A DNA stretch of 64,000 bases from Isochrysis galbana (taxonomy: Eukaryota > Haptophyta > Isochrysidales > Isochrysidaceae): assembly GCA_018136815.1 (NCBI GenBank), contig CM030941.1, positions 3,851,432-3,915,431 on the forward strand. The letters are read 5' to 3'. A program made the position numbers and the translations under genes. Position 1 is the stretch's first letter, and each line of letters begins with the position of its first letter. Positions 10,576 through 21,588 of the stretch are shown piece by piece. The notes beneath the pieces are model-generated. The model did no database searches. It was not told the DNA's origin and worked only from the letters and a program-made list of their open reading frames with translations.

Positions 10576-11502
10576 ATGCCCATGCCCATGCTCGAGCAGC
10601 AGCAGGTGGTCTCGGCGCCGACTCGGGCGGGACAGGGGTTCAACTATCCAAAGGGCATGCCCAAGAGTGTCTCGCACGTTCTGTGCTCGCACAAGGGCAG
10701 TGCAATGCGTGACCTGCATCATGCGCATGCGAAGCACGTCGAGCGGCTCAAGAACATGAAGCCGAGGATTGACATGTCGGTCAAGCCGACGTACAAGATG
10801 AACAACGCGAAGAAGGAGCAGGAGGCGGCCGAGCGCAATGCCACGATCGAGCGCCAGAATAAGATGCTCCTCAGCAAAATGTACACGATCATGAATTCGG
10901 AGAACCCGTACCTGAACATGAAGTCACCGCCGACTACAAAGTCACTCAATATCGAGCGGCGCAGGCAAGAGTACGACCGCATTGCTCGGGAGAACCAGGC
11001 GATCATGCAGCGAATTCTGGCACGGGGGTCGAACTTTGATGCTCGCAAGCTGGACCAGGAGTGGAAGCAAACACAGAAAACCCTGCGCTCGATCGCGCAG
11101 GAGCCTTGGGTCCTCGACGGACCGACCCCGCCCAGACGCAAGCTCGAACCCATCGGAGCTGAACCAGCCCCCATGTTCTCTCCGCGCACATCCGCGGCGC
11201 CGGAGACAACGGTATCGGCGCTTTCTGGTGATCCTGTCCCCGCCCCAGCTGCCGAGCCGGCCCAGGAGGCCCCTGTGCCGGTTTCTAAGGAGCAGGCTCC
11301 CGAGCCAGCTCCCGAGTCGGCGCAGGAGGCCGATTCTGAGTTGGTACAACAGGATACTGCCGAGGTAGAGACCGACAAGCCCAATGAGCACGAAGAGACC
11401 AACGAGGAAGCGCCCATTGAGGCTGCGACCCAGGAGGAGGAGGCGGCGGAGGCGGACGAGGTACCCGCTGTGAGTGAGGAGGTGGAGGAGGAGCCAGAGT
11501 GA
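10576..11502 (+). CDS. CFAP97-domain (Hemingway/KIAA1430-like) ciliary protein
   Basis: Intronless ORF of 308 residues. The first ~165 residues carry the CFAP97-type helical region: NNAKKEQEAAERNATIERQN followed by LNIERRRQEYDRIARENQAI, matching the family signature (an E/N-rich helix, then R-x-E-x2-RI-x-REN-x-AI). Members bind axonemes or microtubules in cilia and flagella, so this supports a flagellated organism. The C-terminal ~120 residues are a low-complexity Pro/Ala/Glu-rich acidic tail that is probably disordered. The start was placed at MPMPMLEQQQ because upstream in-frame codons come from the GA tract and encode only Arg/Glu repeats. Family assignment rests on motif recognition alone. 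Confidence 0.75.
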   Translation: MPMPMLEQQQVVSAPTRAGQGFNYPKGMPKSVSHVLCSHKGSAMRDLHHAHAKHVERLKNMKPRIDMSVKPTYKMNNAKKEQEAAERNATIERQNKMLLSKMYTIMNSENPYLNMKSPPTTKSLNIERRRQEYDRIARENQAIMQRILARGSNFDARKLDQEWKQTQKTLRSIAQEPWVLDGPTPPRRKLEPIGAEPAPMFSPRTSAAPETTVSALSGDPVPAPAAEPAQEAPVPVSKEQAPEPAPESAQEADSELVQQDTAEVETDKPNEHEETNEEAPIEAATQEEEAAEADEVPAVSEEVEEEPE

Positions 11503-12350
11503 GACCTTGTGAGCAATCGGATGTTTTACTACTTGTCGTGCATTGAATGGATCCTGGGTGGATCAGCCGCTCTACGCCTCGGAAGGCCGATAATCCTAGC
11601 ATGCTACCAATAAGCTCGACCGCGCGTGCGCTTCTAATTTTGCGCTTATGGTGGTTGATTGTGTTCATTGCAGCATGTGGAATCGCAGGGAAATTCGATG
11701 CCCATTTATGTCTGGTGCCTGTCGTCATCTAGATGATACTTGGTGTATGAGAGTAAATCGGTTGAGATGCTGGAAAGCAGCCACATGCACATGCGACATG
11801 CGCGCTGTTACAGTGAGCATTGCGCGTTCTTGTTCTTGTTCCTGTGCAAGATGTTGCCGATGATATGAAAGAAAACTGTGAAGTTTCAGGGCTACACACC
11901 GACTATGGACAAGCATCTACTGCCTCACTACCGTCATCACCCCCTTATTTTTATCCCTTATCCCTTCCCTCCACCACTTCTTTATTTACTCTTTACTCGT
12001 TAATTACATTCGCCCCCTTCATGAATCTACTTTTTCGTAGGTAGTGAGGATCAATCAATGGGGGCCTCGCGCCCCCCTCACTCCATTGCGGACACTCCTC
12101 GGGGTGGGCCCGTAGAACTAACCTCAGCCATATCGCGCCCGATGCACGACGCCGTGCACTTGACGTAAGTAATCTCCTACGCACGCATAGCTCCACGCGT
12201 CACGCGCGGGGAGTCTATCTAGTAGGCTGCCAGACGCACGCACGACGTGCACCTGGCGAAAGCAGCTCGACGGCTTGCACATCCAGACGAAAGTTCCATG
12301 CGCACGCACGCCCCACCTCCCGCGGCGGATGACGCGCATCTGCGGGCACG
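11503..12350. other. intergenic; part of a small dispersed repeat
   Basis: No gene recognised. About 12045-12135 (TCAATGGGGGCCTCGCGCCC, then CACTCC and GGTGGGCC) matches 44180-44285 and is a short dispersed repeat. Confidence 0.45.
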
Positions 12351-12798
12351 CTAGGCCTAGGTAGAAATATGTGACATATTGAACTACATATTTGGGTCAA
12401 AATTTCCGGATTACATATCGATCACATATTTGTGCATGGTTCACATATTTACTGCATATTTGGGCGCGTACATGGCGTACGGAGGGGGTTTACATACTAA
12501 CTATGGACGTTACGCCGGGGGGGGGGTCGCAAGTGGGAGTTCGCGAGAGCGCGCGGGGCGAGAGGGGGAGCGAAAGAGAGGGAGAGGGAGAGGGAGAGCG
12601 AGAGAGCGAGAGCGAGAGCGAGAGAGAGCGAGCGGCGAGGGAGAGGGAGAGGGAGAGGGAGAGCGAGAGCGGGACCGCACATTGTTTAATTGTTTCACTA
12701 CATATTTTCTACATATTTGGGCGGATTTCCTACATATTTCGACATATTTTTACTACATATTTGGGCAAGAAAAACTACATATTTCTACCTAGGCCTAG
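12351..12798. mobile_element. 448-bp MITE with 22-bp perfect TIRs and 6-bp TSD
   Basis: Left end 12351-12372 and right end 12777-12798 are perfect 22-bp inverted repeats (CTAGGCCTAGGTAGAAATAT then GT). The flanks GGCACG at 12345-12350 and GGCACG at 12799-12804 form a 6-bp target site duplication. The interior contains many copies of ACATATTTGGGC-like motifs near both ends and a GA/GC-rich centre (12535-12670). No coding capacity, so it must be mobilised in trans. A second cluster of the same subterminal motif lies at 33178-33255. Confidence 0.88.
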
Positions 12799-12804
12799 GG
12801 CACG

Positions 12805-14006
12805 CCGTGCGCATGTCGAAGTGATTATTGCAACTCATTACATATTTTAATTTAATTGTAATTGTATGAAATGGAAATGACGACATGAGCTTATAATGAC
12901 ATTTTTTTATCGTTTTCGGCTCTATTTCATGTTGAGTTAAACTGTACAGATCAGAGATCATATATGTATAAAAATTATTCGCATGGTCCTCTTTCGACGG
13001 AACGCGACCTTGCCAAAATCCAAAAGCCGCGCTCAAGAAGAAGTGAACCCTGAACCCTCCCCCCTCCACGTCCTCCGTTTCAAGCACGTCAAACCGTCAA
13101 ACGGTCCGTTTGGCCGTTTGGGGTTTGGGGGAACAAGGGACAAAGGGGGGGGGGGGGAATGGGGAACGAGGGGGAGGTGTCCTGTAAGTAGAACTTAGAC
13201 CATCCACATGGTTTTTTTGCCAAAAAAAACAACCAAACCTGAGGTTGCAGCCTCTTGCTTGGTTAGTGGCAATAGCAATAGCGCGGCACTAATGTTAATA
13301 TTCAATTATTTTATTCATTATTGTTTGCGTCGCACGGTGTGTGGACGACGACACGTCATGTCGCACATCTCACAGAAGACGCACCAACGTTCAAATTCAA
13401 GAATCAATCAACGAGGACAGGCAACGCTGAGGCTAGCCAAAGAATTTAGACGCAACAACCCGAAGCACGCCGTACAATGACACCAAGAGAAGGATCCTAC
13501 TTTGCTGAGCCGCTCGCGGCCATCAAGGCGAAGGGAGACCCGAGCTTGAAGCTCGGCTGTGGGGCCAATGTGCCGAATGATTGACAATCCATTCCATATT
13601 GGGAGAGGAAACCGGCATGAGCTTTGGTACGTCTCCTAATCATCAAGAGATGCGTTCCCGAGAGCAAGTTGAGAGCATACACCGCGCGAGAGGCTAGGTG
13701 GAGCTGCGCCTGTCGGGGAGAGGCGGCTGCACAACTGCGGCGAGGAAGGAGGGCCGACACCCGTAGAGTGCAATGACACCTCCCGTGGCGTGCAGACGAC
13801 ACGACCGACGTGCGCTCGCGGCTCTGGGTGTATTTGGGCAAGAGTGCCTAAGAGGACATAAATAGTGCCGCTCCGGCGAGCAGCCGACCTTCGGCAAGAA
13901 GGGGGGCGCCGCCGAAGGGGGGGGGGGGGAGGGGGCGGAGGAGGGACACCGCCTCCGCGGGTAGGGTGAGATGAGGATGGAGGAGAGGCGACGGGAAAGA
14001 GTGGAT
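12805..14006. other. intergenic, no confident gene
   Basis: AT-rich to about 12975, then mixed sequence with poly-G near 13146 and 13918-13930. Several short ORFs exist on both strands but none shows recognisable motifs or consistent splicing. The last part is presumably the 3' flank of the minus-strand gene ending at 14007. Confidence 0.35.
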
Positions 14007-15359
14007 CTAGTAGCCGCCGGGGTAGTTGGGCGGTAGGGGCATGCCATTGGGCGGGTCTCGCTCGACTGGGATGGGGATCAGCTGCCCCTGTAGCTGCTGG
14101 CGCGGCGAGCGCGTGGGGATCATCATACCCCCCGAGCAGCAGACCGATGTGACGATCAGATCACAGCAGACCATAGGCGCCTCGCAGTCGTACGACGTCT
14201 CGCACTGCTGCGGCGTCATCTCAGGCGCAAACGGGTTGAACGGGAATGCAGCGCGCTTTTGCTCCTTTGGCTTGTTCATCTCGAGGCGACGCGCCTTCTC
14301 GTCGGCCATCTCGGCGCGCTCCCGCGCGGCCCGTTCCATAGGCGTCTCCTTAGGAACATCCTTCGCCGCCGAAGCGTATGGGATGCCGTGCCGCCTCCGC
14401 TTGGGCGTGCTACGCAACACAGCGCCGCCTCCCACCCCCGCGCGCGCATCGTCCGGCTGCTCGGCATACAGCCCATGCAGCCCGTCGGGCAGCGCGGCAT
14501 CGAGCGTGCGGAAGAAAGGAATCGCGAGCTCAGGAACTGTGGCGCCTGGCCAACTGAAAACAAGGTTAGCCACGTCGGCCGTCTGTCCCGAGTTGCGCAG
14601 TACGATATTCTCGAGCCGGTGGCGGTAGATGAGCCCCTTGTCGTTAAGCAAGTACACGGAGACGCCGTCGAGGTAGACGAGCTTGGCCTGGATGGCGCCC
14701 ATGCCCATCTTGTCGAGGTTGGGGTCGCGCATCCACACTTTGGCCGTCCAGCGCATTCGGATCGTTTGGTCATGCACCACGAGCCGGTGCGTCAGCTCAA
14801 CGTGCTGGAGCGCAGCGCGCTTGATGAAGCGGAGCATCCCAAAGATGCGCTCGTACTGTGTCTTGCCACGCAGGCGGACGCCGGTCATGTCGTGCAGCTG
14901 CACGTCGTCGGTGAAAATTGAGAGGTCTGGAGGGTGAGTGAAGAGCCGCGGGTGGTCGATCCGCAGCGTGTCAATCGCACGCCCCAGGTTGAGCTGGTAC
15001 TCTGAAGGCCCATTCGGCCCTAGAGGCGAGGGAGCGCCACCCGCACCCCACAGGCCCTCTCCGGGTGGAAGGGAGCCGAGGGCGGGTGGCGCGACACAGA
15101 CGTCAGTCGCAGTCGAGCCCACCGCGCTCAGCAAGCCGTAGGGGAAGGAGGAGGAGAGGGAGGAGGAGGAGGAGGAGGAGGAGGAGGACGAGGACGAGGA
15201 GAGGGAGGAGGACGAGGAGGAGGGGGAGGGGAAGAGAGAGAGCGGAGGATGGAAGGGGAGAGATGAAGAGAGAGGGAAGGAGAGCGAGGTGGTGTGTGTG
15301 GGCGGCGGGGTGAGCGCGAGCACGCTGCCCACCCGGAGCAGGCTGAGCAAGGCCACCAT
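14007..15359 (-). CDS. plastid-targeted DUF2358-like protein with Cys-rich tail
   Basis: Single-exon 450-residue protein from the ATG at 15359. It begins MVALLSLLRVGSVLALTPPP, a typical cleavable ER signal peptide, followed by a Ser/Pro-rich stretch including long Ser runs; this bipartite leader is what secondary-plastid proteins carry. After this comes a SnoaL-like domain of the DUF2358 type (LNLGRAIDTLRIDHPRLF, then SIFTDDVQLHD and RMRWTAKVWMRDP, ending GLIYRHRLENIV). The C-terminus has a helical RAARERAEMADEKARR segment and a cysteine motif (CETSYDCEAPMVCCDL, then VCCSGG). Function is unknown; family members are plastid proteins of unassigned role. The upstream ORF extension is (GA)n-derived and was excluded. 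Plastid location is inferred. Confidence 0.8.
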   Translation of the reverse strand: MVALLSLLRVGSVLALTPPPTHTTSLSFPLSSSLPFHPPLSLFPSPSSSSSSLSSSSSSSSSSSSSSLSSSFPYGLLSAVGSTATDVCVAPPALGSLPPGEGLWGAGGAPSPLGPNGPSEYQLNLGRAIDTLRIDHPRLFTHPPDLSIFTDDVQLHDMTGVRLRGKTQYERIFGMLRFIKRAALQHVELTHRLVVHDQTIRMRWTAKVWMRDPNLDKMGMGAIQAKLVYLDGVSVYLLNDKGLIYRHRLENIVLRNSGQTADVANLVFSWPGATVPELAIPFFRTLDAALPDGLHGLYAEQPDDARAGVGGGAVLRSTPKRRRHGIPYASAAKDVPKETPMERAARERAEMADEKARRLEMNKPKEQKRAAFPFNPFAPEMTPQQCETSYDCEAPMVCCDLIVTSVCCSGGMMIPTRSPRQQLQGQLIPIPVERDPPNGMPLPPNYPGGY

Positions 15360-15439
15360 CCAGAGCGAGAGGGCACCAAGGGGGTGAGGGGGTGGGGGGT
15401 GGGGAGGCGACGCAGGCGGAGTGGGGAGGGGTGGGTTTA

Positions 15440-15464
15440 CGTGAGTGTTTCCTGCTGAAGAGAG

Positions 15465-15504
<40 letters not shown>

Positions 15505-16560
15505 CGTGGAGAGGGCTTGTCCTCTCCAGAGGGCGGCTTCGCAGAGAAAGCTCGGCTTCCTCCGGGAAGAGTAGAAGAAGAGGCTTCTCGAAGCCTCTCT
15601 CTCTCTCTCTCTCTCTCTCTCCCCCTCTCCTCTCTCTCTCTCTCTCCCTCCCTCTCTCCCATACACACTCTCTCTCTCCCTCCCTCCCTCTCTCTCTCCC
15701 TCTCCCTCCCTCCCTCTCCCTGTTCTCTCTCTCTCTCCCCCCCCCCTCTCCTCTCTCTCTCTCCCTGCCGCTCTCCCTCTCTCCCACTCTCTCTCCCTCC
15801 CTCTCTCTCTATCTCTCTCCCTTCCCCTCCTTCCCCCCCCTCCCCCCCCCCCCCCGCACTCTCTCCCCGGCACACACGGAGAGAGAGAGGGGAGGGGGAG
15901 AGGGGAAACTACGGCGGCTCTCTCTCTCTCTCTCTCACACACACACATAAACATAAACATACTCTCTCTCTCTCCTTCTCTCTCTCTCTCTCTCTCGCCC
16001 TGCTGCACATCTCTCTCTCGCACCCACAGAGAGAGAGGAGAGAGGGGGGAGGCGGCGTTGCGATTCCCTCTATCTCTCTCTCTCGCCCTGCACATCTCTC
16101 TCTCTCTCCCCAACGGATTGCTCCTCCCTCCACATCCACCGCGCGGACGCTCTCTCTCTCCCCCCCCCCTCCCCTCTCTTCTCTTCGTTCTTCATTGCCC
16201 CCAACAGTTTTGGGCCGTTGACGCCACCACCAAGTAAGTACTTTCAACTCAATTCACCCGTTCTCTTCCGCCTCCCCAAGGCGCCCCTCTCCCCCCCCCC
16301 CCCTCCCCCTCCCCCCCCCTTTCTCTCTCTTCTCTCCCTCTTCCCCCCCCTCTCTCTAAACCTCCCCCCTCCCCCTCCGTTCTCTCTCTCCCCCCCCCTT
16401 TTCTCTCTCTCTCCCCCACCCCTCCCTCCCTCTCTGCGCCACGCGGACTACGACGCCACACACAGAGGGAATCCAATCCTCCTCGCCCCCTCCCCCCCGC
16501 CCCCCCCCTGCCCCCCCTCCTGTATTTAGCCTCCTCCCCCCCCCCCCCCATCTCTCTATT
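15440..16560. repeat. dense (CT)n/(GA)n and poly-C microsatellite region
   Basis: Alternating purine and pyrimidine simple repeats: (GA)n at about 15464-15503, (CT)n blocks between 15594 and 16110, and poly-C runs near 15834-15855, 16290-16320 and 16533-16550. Long ORFs here encode only Leu/Ser/Pro or Arg/Glu repeats and are not genes. The part nearest 15360 is CT-rich on the coding strand of the DUF2358-like gene and may be its 5' region. Confidence 0.9.
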
Positions 16561-16564
16561 CCTC

Positions 16565-16800
16565 TAGTGGGGCGGTCAAACAGGGTTTTTTTTATTAGGT
16601 ATGACAACATGACCATCTCATCACTCATCATCTCATGTGTGAAGAATTTTGAGGATTTTTTAGGGCGGTCCAACGGGGGCTTTTATTAGGAGTGAAAAAT
16701 GACCATCTCACATCTCATAGGGCGGTCAAACAGTGTTTATTTATAAGGGGTGAAAAAACGACCATCTCAGAATGGAGGAAATTTAAGGATTTTTTCGGGA
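16565..16800. repeat. degenerate tandem repeat (GGGCGGTCAAACAG motif)
   Basis: Three diverged units start near 16571, 16662 and 16719 with GGGCGGTC(A/C)AACAG, followed by TTATTAGG.GTGA and ACCATCTCA. Probably decayed transposon sequence. Confidence 0.6.
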
Positions 16801-18335
16801 GAAAGTTCCCAATACACCCAACTAGCACATATCCGGGGCCCATTAGGACCCGGACCCCCCCCTTGGGCCCCCACAACAAAACGTAATCAAAAACTGACAA
16901 AAGACGCTGAAATCGCAAAAGCTTAAATAAAAGCCCAACTTCGAACCCATGCCGGGCGCGCTGCGTGGCCGTTTTCGACGATCCATCCGGATGGGGGACC
17001 CCACCAACCAGATACCAAATACGCATATCCCACCCGGATGGTCACGCCAATCGGGCAGGCCGCGCGCCGAACCCTCGTCGAAATCACCCACCCGCCGAGC
17101 CCATTGAACGTTGATAGGGGTAAGCCGAAGTATCCGCGGATATTTGTCTTGGATATTTGGGTGGATATGCTCCATATGGATATCTCTAGATATTTCAGAG
17201 ATATTTGGGTTCTTGCTAGGATATCTGTGCTGATATTTGTGGGTTCTTGAACAGTACACAGTACACAGGTCTAACTATTGTTATAGTTTGAACTATGGAG
17301 CGTGCCGCGACCGCTCCCGAGCCCCAGGCGACCCTCGCCACCGCGCCCCACCTGGGACGCCCCACGCCGCCCGAGATAGAGGTGGGGACGGGAAAAATCG
17401 ACTTTTCACAATTGCACCCAATAGTCGATGTGAATGCATGGAGGGGTGTCTCATGCTATGATAAGAGCTTGTGCAAAGTTTCAGAAGCCAATTGTTTCAT
17501 GGTGGCGAGTACGAGAGCGAACAATGCGGTGTTTTTTTCGCGGTGGCCAGGGAGTTTTTTTTTAGTAGATTTTGGCGCGTTGGAACCACAATGAGGGATG
17601 CTAGTGCCCACCAAAGGCCACTTTCGGGGTTGCGGGGCTGGAACCCCATCCTCTCCCGTCCCCAAAGGGCAGACGTGTCAGCACACAACACACGCCCCAG
17701 CTATCGAGCCCTTCCTTCCGACAGCTGACATGCCAACGCGCCCACTTGGATAGCCCGGTCACTCACTAGGGGCCACTATCCACTATGGAGGTGCGGAGGG
17801 CACCGGCTACAATGGGAGATTGAAGAGCTAAGCAAGCTCCGTAAGGGCTCCGGTAGGATGGATCAGCAAAAAAAACCGCGGTTCTCCGGCGAAATTTTCA
17901 AAAAAATTACCGAATTTCGGGCCTTCGAAGACGGAGCTCGAAATACAGTCGGGCCCCCCTCCGGTATATTTTTGGTGAGGCCCTTCATGCGAGGCACAAA
18001 CATCGAATGACGAGGAAATTTGTGACGCCAACTTATTGGGTCCACAAGGCCCGCTTCTATGCACACTGGACCATGAGCCATACTCGTATTATTGGACTTC
18101 AATGTGCACGAAAGTATCACAAAACTCAAGACGCTCACGTGAACCACTAGTCACCGAGGGCTAGAGCGGCTAACTTGGCACCGCGACCGGGCGGGCAGCA
18201 TGGACTTCTTTGTTCATCCACTTCAACTAGTGACAGAACATGAAGGCAAATCAAGATCTACTGCCCTAGTGGCTGAGCCAATTGCCCTCTCTACCCTCGC
18301 GCACCTTGTCGAAAATCGGCCTTGGCGCAGAAACC
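16801..18335. other. intergenic with dispersed repeat piece
   Basis: No gene recognised. 17130-17240 is rich in GATATTT-type motifs. About 17275-17375 (ACTATTGTTATAGTTTGA through CACCTGGGACGCCCCACGCC) matches 61335-61430, marking a dispersed repeat. 17400-18330 holds no coding signal I trust. Confidence 0.4.
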
Positions 18336-18339
18336 GCGT

Positions 18340-20650
18340 CGACGTTATCGTACCGAGATGCGCTCGAGTACCCAACTTCCCACCGCTACCGGGCGCGCTC
18401 CTCGCGTGTTTTGGTCGATGTGACTAGTGTGGATGCATCGCCAACAACTAAATCAAACAATGCCATCCTGCCACCCACGCCAATCGCCGCCGCCGCCCGC
18501 GCGCATTGCATCGTAGTCGGCCGTGTGTGGCGCCGTCAACTACGCTGACGTCACCCGGCCGAATGGGCCGGAGTGCCCAACTTTCACACGCGATCGGGCG
18601 CGCTGCCGACACTTTCTCGGTCTCCCACTGGGATAGATTGCCCCACCAGGCATCATATCAGAATATGCCGCCCTAGCAGCCACGCCAATCGCCGCCGCCG
18701 CCCGCGCGCATCGCGCCGTAGTCGGCCGTGTGTGGCGCCGTCAACTACGCTTACGTCACCGGCCGTACAGGCCGGAGTGCCCAACTTTCACACGCGATCG
18801 GGCGCGCTGCCGGCGCTTTCTCGGCCATCCACCGAGATAGAATGCCCCACCAGGCACCATATCAGAATATGCCGCCCTAGCAGCCACGCCAATCGCCGCC
18901 CCCGCCCGCGCGCATCGCGCCATAGTCGGCCGTGTGTGGCGCCGACGACTACGCTAACGTCACCCGGCCGAATGGGCCGGAGTGCCCAACTTTCACACGC
19001 GATCGGGCGCGCTGCCGACACTTTCTCGGTCTCCCACTGGGATAGATTGCCCCACCAGGCATCATATCAGAATATGCCGCCCTAGCAGCCACGCCAATCG
19101 CCGCCGCCGCCCGCGCGCATCGCGCCGTAGTCGGCCGTGTGTGGCGCCGTCAACTACGCTTACGTCACCGGCCGTACAGGCCGGAGTGCCCAACTTTCAC
19201 ACGCGATCGGGCGCGCTGCCGGCGCTTTCTCGGCCATCCACCGAGATAGAATGCCCCACCAGGCACCATATCAGAATATGCCGCCCTAGCAGCCACGCCA
19301 ATCGCCGCCCCCGCCCGCGCGCATCGCGCCATAGTCGGCCGTGTGTGGCGCCGACGACTACGCTAACGTCACCCGGCCGAATGGGCCGGAGTGCCCAACT
19401 TTCACACGCGATCGGGCGCGCTGCCGACACTTTCTCGGTCTCCCACTGGGATAGATTGCCCCACCAGGCATCATATCAGAATATGCCGCCCTAGCAGCCA
19501 CGCCAATCGCCGCCGCCGCCCGCGCGCATCGCGCCGTAGTCGGCCGTGTGTGGCGCCGTCAACTACGCTTACGTCACCGGCCGTACGGGCCGGAGTGCCC
19601 AACTTTCACACGCGATCGGGCGCGCTGCCGGCGCTTTCTCGGCCATCCACCGAGATAGAATGCCCCACCAGGCACCATATCAGAATATGCCGCCCTAGCA
19701 GCCACGCCAATCGCCGCCCCCGCCCGCGCGCATCGCGCCATAGTCGGCCGTGTGTGGCGCCGACGACTACGCTAACGTCACCTGGCCGAACGGGCCGAGT
19801 GCCCAACTTTCCAACGCGACCGGGCGCGCTGCCGACACTTTCTCGGCCATCCACTGAGATAGAATGCCCCACCAGGCACCATATCAGAATATGCCGCCCT
19901 AGCAGCCACGCCAATCGCCGTCCCCGCCCGCGCGCATCGCGCCGTAGTCGGCCGTGTGTGGCGCCGACGACTACGCTAACGTTACCTGGCCGAACGGGCC
20001 GAGTGCCCAACTTTCACACGCGATCGGGCGCGCTGCCGACACTTTCTCGGTCTCCCACTGGGATAGATTGCCCCACCAGGCATCATATCAGAATATGCCG
20101 CCCTAGCAGCCACGCCAATCGCCGCCGCCGCCCGCGCGCATCGCGCCGTAGTCGGCCGTGTGTGGCGCCGTCAACTACGCTTACGTCACCGGCCGTACGG
20201 GCCGGAGTGCCCAACTTTCACACGTGATCGGGCGCGCTGCCGGCGCTTTCTCGGCCATCCACTGAGATAGAATGCCCCACCAGGCATTATATCAGAATAT
20301 GCCGCCCTAGCAGCCACGCCAATCGCCGCCGCCGATCGCGCCGTAGTCGGCCGTGTGTGGCGCCGTCAACTACGCTTACGTCACCGGCCGTACAGGCCGG
20401 AGTGCCCAACTTTCACACGCGATCGGGCGCGCTACCGGCGCTTTCTCGGCCATCCACTTGGACAGAATGCCCCACCAGGCATCACATCCAAAGGCGCCGC
20501 CCTAGCAGCCACGCCAATCGCCGCCGCCGCCCGCGCGCATCGCGCAGTGGTTGACCGTGTGTGGCGCCGTCAACTACGCTAACGTCACCCAGCCGAATGG
20601 GCCGGAGTGCCCAACTTTCGAACGCCAGCGGGCGCGCTTTGTGAAAGTTC
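18340..20650. repeat. satellite array, ~204-bp monomers in 409-bp dimers
   Basis: About 11-12 head-to-tail monomers, each with GGAGTGCCCAACTTTC near its start, CCACCAGGCA(T/C)CATATCAGA mid-unit and CGGCCGTGTGTGGCGCCG near its end. Two monomer types (A with TCTCCCACTGGGATAGATTG; B with CCATCCACCGAGATAGAATG) alternate, giving a 409-bp higher-order unit: 18573, 18982 and 19391 begin three nearly identical dimers. The array ends are diverged monomers (about 18364 and 20600), as expected if unequal exchange homogenises the centre. ORFs through it are repeat artefacts. Confidence 0.93.
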
Positions 20651-21123
20651 TTGCTGAGGATGCTCTTACGCTGCCCCGGTGCCAACGAGTTCGCGAACGC
20701 GATGCACTGGCGACCATTCGGTAGATGGCACAGGAAGTCCTGCGGAAGCAGCGCAGCGCGCCAAGACGGCTGTATTGCAATGCTCGCCACGATTCCCGAG
20801 CGCGCGGTTGGGTAGTCTGCGGGGTTGGGAGGCAGCGTACCAATATACTGGATGGGGTTCTGCGCGTAGGAGCGCGTAGGCAAGCCGGTGTCATCCTCCT
20901 CAGGTTGGGGCTGGAAGTGGTGTGGTGTGGGGCTGGCGGCCATGCTGCGTGGGCAGGTGAAGCAGAAATCGGCCGAGTGCGGTGGCATGAAACGCCGGTG
21001 AGACCGCCGACCGGTGTACTCGGACCATTTAGTCCGAACACCATCGACAAGGGGGGGCTGACCACCGCCGTGCTCTCGCTGGAGCGCGGCGAAGGTCGGC
21101 CTGTCAGGCGGGTCGGTCGCCAT
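20637..21123 (-). CDS. hypothetical ORF abutting the satellite array
   Basis: From the ATG at 21123 the minus strand reads MATDPPDRPTFAALQREHGG and continues with non-repetitive residues (FMPPHSADFCFTCPRSMAAS, later AQNPIQYIGTLPPNPADYP) for about 160 codons before running into the satellite, where the frame stays open to 20482. The composition looks protein-like, but I recognise no family; it may be a fragment of a transposon protein or of a host gene whose 3' end was replaced by satellite. No splice signals were needed. Confidence 0.35.
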
Positions 21124-21588
21124 CGCTCTGCCTCGGATTCGGAATCGAGCGGGGAGAGAGACGAGGGGAAATCTTCCCCCGGTCCGACGATAAAAAAATG
21201 TGGGCCTCCGGATCAACAAGAGTTTTTTTTTCAACCCACTCTCCCCCACCTCTACCCGAGAAGGCTCGTCAGAAAGCCCTCTCAGAGCCCATCCAACCCC
21301 TCCAAACCACACCCGCGCAAGCGCGCGGGGTCCCGCAATTGTGACACCCGTCACGAAGCACGGGCCCACCCAACATGGCAAGCGCCTCCATTATGACGCG
21401 CAAGGGTGTCAGGGGGATGGATTTCCGCACTTTGTCCTTGATCAGGTCGATCTCCCCAAGAGCACCTCATGTGGGAGAGCTGCCCTCCCCATGGTGGAAA
21501 CCTCTACCATCAGTGCACCCATCATGGGAGGGCACTTCACAACCATCAATCCTCCACGGAGAGCACCCAATGCCTCTGTTTTCCAACA

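Noticed and set aside
15103-16221. ORFs of 250-620 residues in the CT/GA region
   Set aside because: Except for the DUF2358-like frame below 15359, they encode only simple-sequence residues.
18573-20227. Long repetitive ORFs of 170-278 residues
   Set aside because: Produced by the satellite, whose 409-bp dimer is not a multiple of three; the shared residues simply mirror the DNA repeat.
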